From: Alphaproteobacteria bacterium
Lineage (GTDB): Bacteria > Pseudomonadota > Alphaproteobacteria > Rhodobacterales > Rhodobacteraceae
Direction of reading: 5' to 3'
Length of the DNA: 6,214 nucleotides
Assembly: GCA_003696705.1 (NCBI GenBank)
Contig: RFGD01000083.1
Span: 1 to 6,214, forward strand
Positions 1 through 5,380 of this stretch are shown one piece after another. The notes under the pieces were generated by a model. It was not told where the DNA came from. It saw nothing but the letters and a program-made list of their open reading frames with translations, and did not search any database. How positions within the stretch are numbered: position 1 is the first letter of the stretch; each line of letters starts with the position of its first letter. The position numbers were made by a program, and so were the translations under genes.

Positions 1-16
1 AGAAAGGACGAAGCGC

Positions 17-1048
17 ATGATCCCATCCTGGCGCCTTTCGGTTGCGCCCATGATGGACTGGACGGACCGGCACTGCCGGTTCTTTCACCGGCAGCTCAGC
101 CGCCGGGCGCTTCTCTATACCGAAATGGTCACGGCCGAGGCCGTCATTCATGGCGACCGAGAGCGGCTTCTGGGCCATGACGCGATCGAGCATCCGCTTG
201 CCCTTCAGCTTGGTGGGGCCGAGCCCGACCGCCTTGCCCGCGCCGTCGAGCTTGCGCGGCCCTGGGGGTTCGACGAGTTCAACCTGAACGTCGGCTGCCC
301 GTCGGACCGCGTCCAGTCGGGCACCTTCGGGGCCGTCCTCATGAAGGATCCCGCGCGCGTCGGCGACTGCGTGGCGGCCATGGCCTCGGCGTCAGGCGGG
401 GTCGAGGTGACGGTGAAATGCCGCATCGGGGTTGACGATCAGGACCCGCGCGCGGTCCTGCCGGCGTTTCTCGAAACGATCCAGGGGGCAGGCGTGCGCC
501 GCGTGATCGTGCACGCGCGCAAGGCCTGGCTCAGGGGGCTGAGCCCCCGGGAAAACCGAGAGGTGCCGCCGCTCGAGCACGATCTGGTCGTCGAGATGAA
601 GCGGGCTTTCCCGGCGCTCGACATCGCGATCAACGGCGGGATCGCCGATCTCGACACGGTCGAGGCGTTCCTTCGGCAGGGGCTCGACGGGGTCATGGTG
701 GGCCGTGCCGCCTACCACGACCCGGCGACGATTCTGGCCGGGGCCGATGCCCGCATCTTCGGTGACGCGCGACCCGTGCCGACGGGCGCCGAGGTCATCG
801 CCGCCATGGTTCCCTATGTGGCGCGGCACGTCGAGGGCGGCGGTTCGGTGCACCACGTGACGCGCCACATGCTCGGCCTCTTCGCCGGCCGGCCCGGCGC
901 GCGGGCGTGGCGGCGGATCCTCTCGGAGGGCGCGGCACGGGCGGACGCGACGCCCGCGCTTCTCGAGACCGCCCTTGCTGCCGTGCCCGGCGGCGACGGG
1001 CCGCTCGTTCAGCCCTGCGTCGCGACGCGCCAGATCTCGACCGCGTAA
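17..1048 (+). CDS. dusA: tRNA-dihydrouridine(20/20a) synthase DusA
   Basis: A 343-residue, full-length FMN-dependent enzyme that reduces uridine to dihydrouridine in the D-loop of tRNAs (positions 20/20a for the DusA branch), using NADPH in the cytoplasm. Visible TIM-barrel motifs, in order, are VAPMMDWTDRHCR (residues 9-21), TEMV (35-38), QLGG (64-67) and NLNVGCPSDRVQSG (89-102), where Cys94 is the expected catalytic cysteine. VKCRIG follows (133-138), with Lys134 expected to contact FMN or substrate, then His166 in a VHARKAWLRGLSP stretch typical of DusA, NGGI (206-209) and VGRAAYHDP (from 228) at the phosphate-binding end. The start is supported by AAGGA at 4-8, eight bases before the ATG. 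The 3' end overlaps the convergent MAPEG gene by 40 bp. The KAWLRGLSP motif and the C-terminal helical region favour DusA over DusB or DusC. All key residues are present and no damage is seen. Confidence 0.96.
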   Translation: MIPSWRLSVAPMMDWTDRHCRFFHRQLSRRALLYTEMVTAEAVIHGDRERLLGHDAIEHPLALQLGGAEPDRLARAVELARPWGFDEFNLNVGCPSDRVQSGTFGAVLMKDPARVGDCVAAMASASGGVEVTVKCRIGVDDQDPRAVLPAFLETIQGAGVRRVIVHARKAWLRGLSPRENREVPPLEHDLVVEMKRAFPALDIAINGGIADLDTVEAFLRQGLDGVMVGRAAYHDPATILAGADARIFGDARPVPTGAEVIAAMVPYVARHVEGGGSVHHVTRHMLGLFAGRPGARAWRRILSEGAARADATPALLETALAAVPGGDGPLVQPCVATRQISTA

Positions 1049-1425
1049 AAGAGAATCGAGAGGTTTGCGACGGCAAAGGCGACGGTGCGCGCCCAAAGCA
1101 CCGTGATCCCGCCGATATAGACGACCGCATGGGCAACACGCGCCCAGAAGAAGACCGCCGACCATAGCGCCGTCGCTTCGGTCGAGATGTCGAGCACGGC
1201 CCCGATGAGGACCAGCGCGGCGAAGGGGCCGAACTGTTCGACCAGATTGAGATGGGCGCGGTTGGCGCGGCGGACCCAGTCGGGAAGGCCCTCGGTGCTG
1301 GGCTCGGTGCGGTAGTACTCGCGGTCGGGCAGGCCCCGGTAGGCGATCTGGCCGGCGATGTAGGGCAGCCAGAGAAGGCTGAGAAGGATCGCGGTCAGAA
1401 ACAGGTAGAAAAGCTCCATCGTCAT
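1009..1425 (-). CDS. MAPEG family membrane protein
   Basis: A 138-residue small integral membrane protein of the MAPEG superfamily (membrane-associated proteins in eicosanoid and glutathione metabolism). Hydrophobic segments lie at about residues 4-24, 66-80, 87-112 and 114-130, giving the four-helix plan of the family. The hallmark is RANRAHLNLVEQFGPFAAL (53-71), matching the conserved R-x2-R-A-x-x-N-x2-E-x3-P pattern between helices 1 and 2. Some family members conjugate or reduce substrates with glutathione; for bacterial members of this short type the substrate is generally unknown, so no reaction is assigned. The frame is open 12 codons further upstream, but the ATG at 1425 is preferred: it has a GAAAGGA Shine-Dalgarno six bases away, and its product begins directly with the first membrane helix. 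It is divergent from the TauE-type gene and convergent with dusA, overlapping dusA by 40 bp, so it is probably a single-gene transcript. Confidence 0.9.
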   Translation of the reverse strand: MTMELFYLFLTAILLSLLWLPYIAGQIAYRGLPDREYYRTEPSTEGLPDWVRRANRAHLNLVEQFGPFAALVLIGAVLDISTEATALWSAVFFWARVAHAVVYIGGITVLWARTVAFAVANLSILFYAVEIWRVATQG

Positions 1426-1556
1426 CGGCAGTCCTTTCGCGTGGCAGGGCGCGGCCGACACACCCCGCCCGGCGGCGCACTGCCTGCCGTTCGAAAGCGT
1501 TGCCGGCCGCTCGTGGCCCGATTAAACCGCAGGCAAGGCGGTAGCGGAGGGAAATT
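1426..1556. promoter_or_regulatory. divergent promoter region, MAPEG / TauE-type gene
   Basis: This 131-bp gap separates two divergent genes and must hold both start signals unless transcription reads in from outside. On the plus strand a weak sigma70-like pair can be proposed: TTGCCG at 1500-1505 and TTAAAC at 1522-1527, with a 16-bp spacer. The -10 match is poor, so this is only a candidate. No convincing promoter is visible for the minus strand. A 6-bp inverted repeat (GGCAGG at 1443-1448, CCTGCC at 1483-1488) spans the middle but is too widely spaced to interpret. Confidence 0.3.
1432..1438 (-). promoter_or_regulatory. Shine-Dalgarno deciding the MAPEG start
   Basis: On the minus strand this reads GAAAGGA, six bases before the ATG at 1425. 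It lies inside the longer open frame that begins at 1461, so it argues that translation starts at 1425 rather than at the upstream ATG. Confidence 0.7.
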
Positions 1557-2381
1557 ATGGCCGACATGGCGACACTTGCCCAGATGCTTGTTCTTCTTCT
1601 GGCAATCGGCGCCGTGGCTGGCGTCGTTGCCGGACTTCTGGGGGTCGGCGGCGGGATCATCCTTGTCCCGGCGTTCTTCCACACGTTCTCGGCCCTGGGC
1701 TATGGCGGGGCGCAGCTGATGCAGGTCTGCCTTGCGACCTCGTTGGCGACCATCATCGTGACATCGGTGCGTTCGGTCCTGTCGCATAACCGGCGCGGCG
1801 CGGTCGACTGGCAGATCCTGAGGGGCTGGGCGCCAGGCATCGCCCTGGGCGCGGTGGCCGGGGTCCTTGTTGCGGCCAGCCTGCGATCGACCGCGCTTCA
1901 GGCCATTTTCGGCGCGCTGGGCGTGGTGATCGGGCTTTATCTTGCCTTCGGTCGGGCCGAATGGCGCCTCGGCACGGCCATGCCGGGCGGGTGGCGGCGC
2001 TGGCTTCTTTCCCCCGTCGTCGGCTTTCTTTCGGTGCTCATGGGCATCGGCGGCGGCTCCTTCGGCGTTCCCCTGATGACCCTGTTCGGCGTGCCCATCC
2101 ACAGGGCCGTCGCGACGGCGGCAGGCTTCGGTGTCATCATCGCCGTGCCGTCCGTGGCCGGGTTTCTCCTCATCGACATCGACCCGGCCTCTCGGCCGCC
2201 GCTGACGATCGGCGCCGTCAACCTGCCGGCCTTCGCGGTGGTAATCTCGATGACACTCGTGACGGCACCCCTTGGTGTGCGACTGGCGCATGCGATGGAC
2301 CCGAAGCCGTTGCGCCGGGTCTTCGCCGTCTTCATCACGATCGTGGCGCTGAACATGTTGCGCCGCGCGCTGGGCCTGTGA
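1557..2381 (+). CDS. TauE/SafE family membrane transporter (sulfite exporter-like, COG0730)
   Basis: A 274-residue polytopic inner-membrane protein of the TauE/SafE (formerly DUF81) family. The family's internal duplication is visible: LGVGGGIILVP at residues 28-38 in the first half and GIGGGSFGVP at 163-172 in the second, each following a hydrophobic helix, with about eight membrane segments in all. The motif ATSLAT (60-65) follows the first repeat and ATAAGF (186-191) follows the second, as is usual in this family. Characterised relatives export sulfite, sulfoacetate or other organic anions, or take up such compounds; the substrate here is not readable from sequence. The start has a GGAGG at 1546-1550, six bases before the ATG; an in-frame ATG at 1566 is less well placed. 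The TGA stop overlaps the GTG start of the following oxygenase gene (GTGA at 2378-2381), so the two are probably translated together. Confidence 0.9.
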   Translation: MADMATLAQMLVLLLAIGAVAGVVAGLLGVGGGIILVPAFFHTFSALGYGGAQLMQVCLATSLATIIVTSVRSVLSHNRRGAVDWQILRGWAPGIALGAVAGVLVAASLRSTALQAIFGALGVVIGLYLAFGRAEWRLGTAMPGGWRRWLLSPVVGFLSVLMGIGGGSFGVPLMTLFGVPIHRAVATAAGFGVIIAVPSVAGFLLIDIDPASRPPLTIGAVNLPAFAVVISMTLVTAPLGVRLAHAMDPKPLRRVFAVFITIVALNMLRRALGL

Positions 2382-3172
2382 TCCCGGCCGGCTTCCGCAC
2401 CCGTGGCTGGTGCCGCTTCCCGGCCGAGCCGGCAACCCTTGCCTGGTGCGATGCCGCCGAGCCCGCGGCGCGTCGGGCGATGGCGGCACCCGAGCATCGC
2501 GACTGGTGGCGGGCCGGCGGGACGTGGTTCGCCGGCGTGGGGGTCCTTGGCAACGACGCCTGCGGCCGCGTCGGGGACGGACCGCCCCTTGCCGGGCGGG
2601 CGGCATCTCTGGCGCGCGCATTGATGGGCGCCGACTTTCCGGGCTGGGATCCGGGGCAGGTCTCGGCGGTGCGGCCGGGCTATCCGAGGCGCGCCCCGGG
2701 CGAGAGCGAGGCGGCCTTCGACTATCGCCGCCGCAGGGATGCGGCGCATGTCGACGGGATCCTGCCCGTCGGCCCCGAGCGGCGCCGGGTGATCGGCGAG
2801 CTGCACGGTCTCGTCCTTGGAATCGCCCTGACGGACGGCGCGCCCGGCGCCGCGCCGCTGGCCGTGTGGGAGGGAAGCCATCGCCTGATCCGCAAGGCCC
2901 TGGCCGAGGCGCTTTCCGACGTGCCGCGCGAAAATCTGGAAAAGACCGACATCTCCGAGGCCTACCGTGCCGCCCGCCGCGCCGCCTTCGGGACCTGTCG
3001 CCGGGTCGAGGTGGTGCTTCGCCGGGGCGAGGCCTGCCTTCTCCATCGGCATCTTCTGCACGGCATTTCGCCCTGGCGGGCCCAGGACGGCCCAACCGGT
3101 GAGGCCCGGATCGTCGTCTATTTCCGGCCCGTGCTGGCGGCAGGGGCGGCGGCCTGGCTCGAACGGGACTGA
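2378..3172 (+). CDS. probable Fe(II)/2-oxoglutarate-dependent oxygenase, PhyH-like
   Basis: A 264-residue soluble protein of unknown substrate. It shows the residue order of phytanoyl-CoA dioxygenase-like oxygenases. The metal-binding H-x-D is His124-Val-Asp126. VWEGSHRL (163-170) matches the PGSH-type strand typical of PhyH proteins. The distal histidine is probably His228 in LLHGISPW (His225 is an alternative), followed by Arg244 in EARIVVYFRP (242-251), the expected 2-oxoglutarate-binding arginine. The jelly-roll fold is inferred, not seen. The GTG start is chosen because it makes a GTGA overlap with the upstream transporter's stop and keeps an N-terminus (IPAGFRTRGWCRFP) that resembles the usual opening of such proteins. 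No strong Shine-Dalgarno precedes it, which fits translational coupling. Alternative starts at Met35 (2480) or Met83 would keep all metal ligands. The 3' end overlaps the convergent DUF1289 gene by 55 bp. It could be annotated simply as a hypothetical protein; the oxygenase call rests on motif order. Confidence 0.72.
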   Translation: MIPAGFRTRGWCRFPAEPATLAWCDAAEPAARRAMAAPEHRDWWRAGGTWFAGVGVLGNDACGRVGDGPPLAGRAASLARALMGADFPGWDPGQVSAVRPGYPRRAPGESEAAFDYRRRRDAAHVDGILPVGPERRRVIGELHGLVLGIALTDGAPGAAPLAVWEGSHRLIRKALAEALSDVPRENLEKTDISEAYRAARRAAFGTCRRVEVVLRRGEACLLHRHLLHGISPWRAQDGPTGEARIVVYFRPVLAAGAAAWLERD

Positions 3173-3387
3173 CGGCGGGCCCGACCACCCCGCCGGCGGG
3201 CAAGGAGCGAGGCGCGCTCGGGCAGGCATTCGAGGACGCGCAGGCGCTCGTCGTCGCTCATCCGGCCCCACGCGGCGATCTCCTCGAGCGTCCGGCGGCA
3301 GCCGACGCAGATCCGCGCGTCCGGGTGCACGACACAGACCTTGACGCAGGGCGAGGCGACCCCGCCGCGGGGTTCTTCATCCTTCAT
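3118..3387 (-). CDS. DUF1289 domain-containing protein
   Basis: An 89-residue protein with the DUF1289 signature. SPCVKVCVVHP opens the domain (from residue 12), and the four cysteines are Cys14, Cys18, Cys27 and Cys30, the last pair in CVGCRRTLEEIAAW (27-40), followed by RMSDDER (42-48). The C-x3-C...C-x2-C spacing suggests a small metal- or cluster-binding site, but the family's function is not established. The tail after residue about 60 is basic and alanine/serine-rich and looks disordered. Its ATG at 3387 overlaps the TGA of ruvX (ATGA), and the product begins shortly before the conserved domain, which supports this start over the longer upstream open frame. It is the last gene of the ccmI-ruvX unit and ends inside the convergent oxygenase gene. 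Confidence 0.9.
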   Translation of the reverse strand: MKDEEPRGGVASPCVKVCVVHPDARICVGCRRTLEEIAAWGRMSDDERLRVLECLPERASLLARRRGGRARRQSRSSQAAAPAASTGRK

Positions 3388-3878
3388 GCGCGCTCTCGCC
3401 CGATATGACGCAGCCGGTCCAGCATTCCCTGCAGGATATATGCCGCGGCGACGCTGTCGATGACCTCGGCGCGACGTTTTCGTGACGTATCCGCCTCGAG
3501 AAGGGCTCTTTCGGCGGCAACGGTGGAAAGTCGCTCGTCCCAGAGCGCGATGGGCAGGGACGTCAGCCGGGACAGGTTGCGCGCAAAGGCCCGGGTGGAC
3601 TGGGCGCGGGGGCCTTCCGAGCCGTCCATGTTGACCGGAAGGCCAAGGACGAAGCCGACCGCACTGCGGCCGGCCGCGATCTCGAGAAGGCGCGCCGCGT
3701 CGTCGCGGAACTTGCGGCGGCGCAGGGTCTCGAGCGGCGTCGCGACGGTGCGCAGCCCGTCCGAGACGGCAACCCCGATGGTCTTCGTTCCAAGGTCCAG
3801 CCCGACAAGCGCCCCCGTCGGCGGCAGGGCGTCGGCAAAGGCGACCGGATCCTCGACGATGGCGGCGGGCGCGTTCAT
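3384..3878 (-). CDS. ruvX: putative Holliday junction resolvase RuvX / YqgF
   Basis: A 164-residue RNase H-fold nuclease of the YqgF/RuvX family, linked in the literature to Holliday-junction resolution and to pre-16S rRNA 5'-end maturation. The family motifs are complete: GLDLGTKTIGVAVSD (26-40) with the first catalytic aspartate Asp28, LGLPVNMDGSEGPRA (78-92), WDERLSTVAAERAL (113-126) with acidic Glu115, and DSVAAAYIL (141-149) with Asp141. About 22 residues precede the core, a modest N-terminal extension compared with minimal family members. The ATG at 3878 overlaps the TGA of ccmI as ATGA, which fixes the start by coupling. The gene's own stop overlaps the DUF1289 start the same way. Co-occurrence with ccmI is an operon habit of related alphaproteobacteria, as far as I recall, rather than an obvious functional link. 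Confidence 0.94.
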   Translation of the reverse strand: MNAPAAIVEDPVAFADALPPTGALVGLDLGTKTIGVAVSDGLRTVATPLETLRRRKFRDDAARLLEIAAGRSAVGFVLGLPVNMDGSEGPRAQSTRAFARNLSRLTSLPIALWDERLSTVAAERALLEADTSRKRRAEVIDSVAAAYILQGMLDRLRHIGRERA

Positions 3879-5107
3879 TCCGCGACACCGGCGCCGCGCG
3901 CCGCCTCGCGAACGCTGTCAAGGCCCGCCGGGTCGTCCTGCAGCGCGGCCTGGGCGTCGGCCCAGGCTTTCCGGGCCTTTTCCGTCTCGCCCAGAACCCC
4001 ATAGGCGCGGATGAGGCGCGCCCATTCGGCGGCGCTGCCGCCTTCCGTCGCCAGCCGTTCGGCCAGCCGGCCGACCATGCCGCGGATCATGTCCTGCCGC
4101 TCGGCGTCGGTCATCCCGGCCGCGGCGGCGACATCGCCCGCGTCTGGGCCCGGCATGGCCATCGCCGGCGGTGGGGTATAGCGTTCGCCCGCGGCCTCGG
4201 CCACGGCCTGGATCTGATCGCGAATCGGCGCGATCCAGGGGGCGTCCGGCGGGCCTTCCTCGAGTAGCGCCCGCCAGAAGCGGAACGCAAGGTCGGGACG
4301 CCCCCCCTGCGCGAACATCAGCCCCGCATAGTAGCGTGCGCGTCCGTTCTTCGGGTCGCGCTTCATGGCCTCCATGAGGGCGCGCTCGGCCTCGGGCGAC
4401 ACGTAGCCGCCGGCGGCAAGAATCATGAGCTCGGCCAGATTGACCCATTCCTCGGCCGGCGCATCCGGGCCGAGCTTCTCGAGAAGCCGGCGCTGTGCCT
4501 CGTAGGCGGCGCGATAGTTGCCAAGGGCCGCTTCCCCCTGAACAAGGAAGCCAAGGCCCTTCGTGTCGTCGGGCCGCGCCTTGACCACCTGCCGCAGCCG
4601 GTCGACCAGCTGTTCGACCTTGGGGTCGGGGGCAGGCCGGTTCGGGTCGGGCGGCGTGTTCTGTTCGGCCGTGGCCTGGTCGGGGCGGTTGGCCCGCTTT
4701 TCCTCGATCAGCTTCAGCCGCAGGTCGTAGGGCATGTCCGGGGCCCCGGGCGCCCCGAGATACGCGTAAAGGCCCAGCCCGCCGGCCAGAACGGCGACGA
4801 CCGCGCCTGCGGCGGCCAAGGCGTTGACGGGCTTCGGCGGCGCCGCGGCGTTGCCTTCGCCTTCGCTGGCAAGCCGCTTGTCCGCCTCGAGAATCTTGCG
4901 CGAAATCTCGATCCGCGCGCGCTCGTAGTCCTCGGGCGACAGCGTGCCGCGTTCGCGGTCCTTCTCGATCGCCTCGAGCTGGGCGCGATAGACCGAAAGA
5001 TCGAAGGCCGCGGCCGGTGGTGCCACGTCGCGACCCTTCAGGACGGTCAGGGCAATCGCCCCGCCGACGACAAGCGCCATGGCTGCGGCCAGAATCCAGA
5101 AAATCAT
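3875..5107 (-). CDS. ccmI: c-type cytochrome biogenesis protein CcmI
   Basis: A 410-residue inner-membrane protein of the cytochrome c maturation (Ccm) system, which delivers apocytochrome c to the haem-ligation complex CcmFH. Two membrane helices frame the CcmI-1 part, at about residues 2-23 and 97-117. Between them a charged cytoplasmic loop carries FDLSVYRAQLEAIEKDRERG (35-54) and LSPEDYERARIEISRKIL (56-73), the conserved heptad-like CcmI opening. The periplasmic CcmI-2 part begins near 125 with MPYDLRLKLI and contains TPR-like helical repeats at about 165-290 (for example ALGNYRAAYEAQRRLLEKLG) and another TPR-like pair near the C-terminus (about 345-400), joined by a proline/alanine-rich linker. 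The length is typical of Rhodobacter-type CcmI. A GAGGGA Shine-Dalgarno at 5120-5115 lies seven bases before the ATG. It heads the unit ccmI-ruvX-DUF1289, each gene joined by an ATGA overlap. Confidence 0.93.
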   Translation of the reverse strand: MIFWILAAAMALVVGGAIALTVLKGRDVAPPAAAFDLSVYRAQLEAIEKDRERGTLSPEDYERARIEISRKILEADKRLASEGEGNAAAPPKPVNALAAAGAVVAVLAGGLGLYAYLGAPGAPDMPYDLRLKLIEEKRANRPDQATAEQNTPPDPNRPAPDPKVEQLVDRLRQVVKARPDDTKGLGFLVQGEAALGNYRAAYEAQRRLLEKLGPDAPAEEWVNLAELMILAAGGYVSPEAERALMEAMKRDPKNGRARYYAGLMFAQGGRPDLAFRFWRALLEEGPPDAPWIAPIRDQIQAVAEAAGERYTPPPAMAMPGPDAGDVAAAAGMTDAERQDMIRGMVGRLAERLATEGGSAAEWARLIRAYGVLGETEKARKAWADAQAALQDDPAGLDSVREAARGAGVAE

Positions 5108-5199
5108 CCGCTCTTCCCTCTTTTCCCGCTGACACTTAAGGCTTGCGGCGGCCCGCGGGAAGTGCCCATGTGTCGCGCGGCCGCCCGCGGGTGCCCCGC

Positions 5200-5246
5200 G
5201 GGGCGTCAGGATCCCGGGGGGCGTCAGGATCCGGGGGCGTCAGGAT
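5200..5246. repeat. three direct repeats of GGGGCGTCAGGAT
   Basis: The 13-mer GGGGCGTCAGGAT occurs without mismatch at 5200-5212, 5218-5230 and 5234-5246. The start-to-start distances are 18 and 16 bp, with short CCCGG and CCG linkers that create GGATCC after copies 1 and 2. The array lies about 50-95 bp upstream of the candidate soxB -35 element, a plausible position for an upstream activator or repressor array. It could also be a recent slippage duplication without function. Confidence 0.85.
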
Positions 5247-5292
5247 GGTGTGCCGGGCGTGGCGAATTGTCCGCGTGTCGCTTCTGTCCCCA

Positions 5293-5322
5293 TTGTGCCG
5301 CTTCGGGTCGCGGCGTTAGGTT
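5293..5322 (+). promoter_or_regulatory. candidate sigma70-type promoter for soxB
   Basis: TTGTGC at 5293-5298 resembles a -35 box and TAGGTT at 5317-5322 a -10 box, separated by 18 bp, about 60 bp before the soxB ATG. A perfect 5-bp inverted repeat (TGCGC-GTG-GCGCA, 5322-5334) lies at the expected transcription start and could be an operator. The -10 match is only partial (T, A and the final T). Confidence 0.35.
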
Positions 5323-5380
5323 GCGCGTGGCGCAGAACACGGATCGAGGGGCCCGCGGGGCCCGGAAGCGAGGAATCGAC

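Larger units (their letters stand above)
5152..5359. repeat. four dispersed CCCGCGGG palindromes
   Basis: The self-complementary 8-mer CCCGCGGG is found at 5152-5159, 5184-5191, 5195-5202 and 5352-5359. The third copy is part of a 10-bp palindrome CCCCGCGGGG at 5194-5203, which touches the first direct repeat. The fourth sits in the soxB leader inside GGGCCC-GCG-GGGCCC (5349-5363), which could fold into a short hairpin just before the ribosome binding site. High GC makes such words easier to get by chance, so function is not claimed. Confidence 0.6.
5108..5380. promoter_or_regulatory. divergent intergenic region between ccmI and soxB
   Basis: This 273-bp gap must contain the leaders of both ccmI (leftward) and soxB (rightward). 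It holds three perfect 13-bp direct repeats, four CCCGCGGG palindromes, a candidate soxB promoter and a short inverted repeat (TGCGC-GTG-GCGCA at 5322-5334) just after it. No tRNA, small RNA or independent small gene is recognisable. For ccmI, a TTAAGT-like element sits on the minus strand near 5135-5140, but no matching -35 is evident. Confidence 0.5.

Noticed and set aside
534..548. Perfect hairpin GGGGGC-TGA-GCCCCC that looks like a terminator stem
   Set aside because: It lies inside dusA in the codons of the conserved WLRGLSPREN motif and has no T-tract, so it is most simply a result of codon choice.
1009..1461. Longer MAPEG start at 1461
   Set aside because: The 12 extra residues are not hydrophobic or family-like, and the good Shine-Dalgarno points to 1425.
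1443..1488. Inverted repeat GGCAGG ... CCTGCC between the MAPEG and TauE-type genes
   Set aside because: The arms are only 6 bp and are 34 bp apart in GC-rich DNA, so chance is sufficient.
392..1684. 430-codon minus-strand frame across dusA and the MAPEG gene
   Set aside because: It is a shadow of the two real genes, with no recognisable motif and no start signal.
1422..3203. Long minus-strand open frames (593 and 444 codons) opposite the transporter and oxygenase genes
   Set aside because: Their products are arginine/proline-rich, low-complexity and without domains. They are mirror frames of GC-rich coding DNA, while the plus strand has clear family motifs.
3918..5135. 405-codon minus-strand frame overlapping ccmI in another phase
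   Set aside because: The product is Arg/Gly-rich noise. The other phase gives CcmI with membrane helices and TPR-like repeats.
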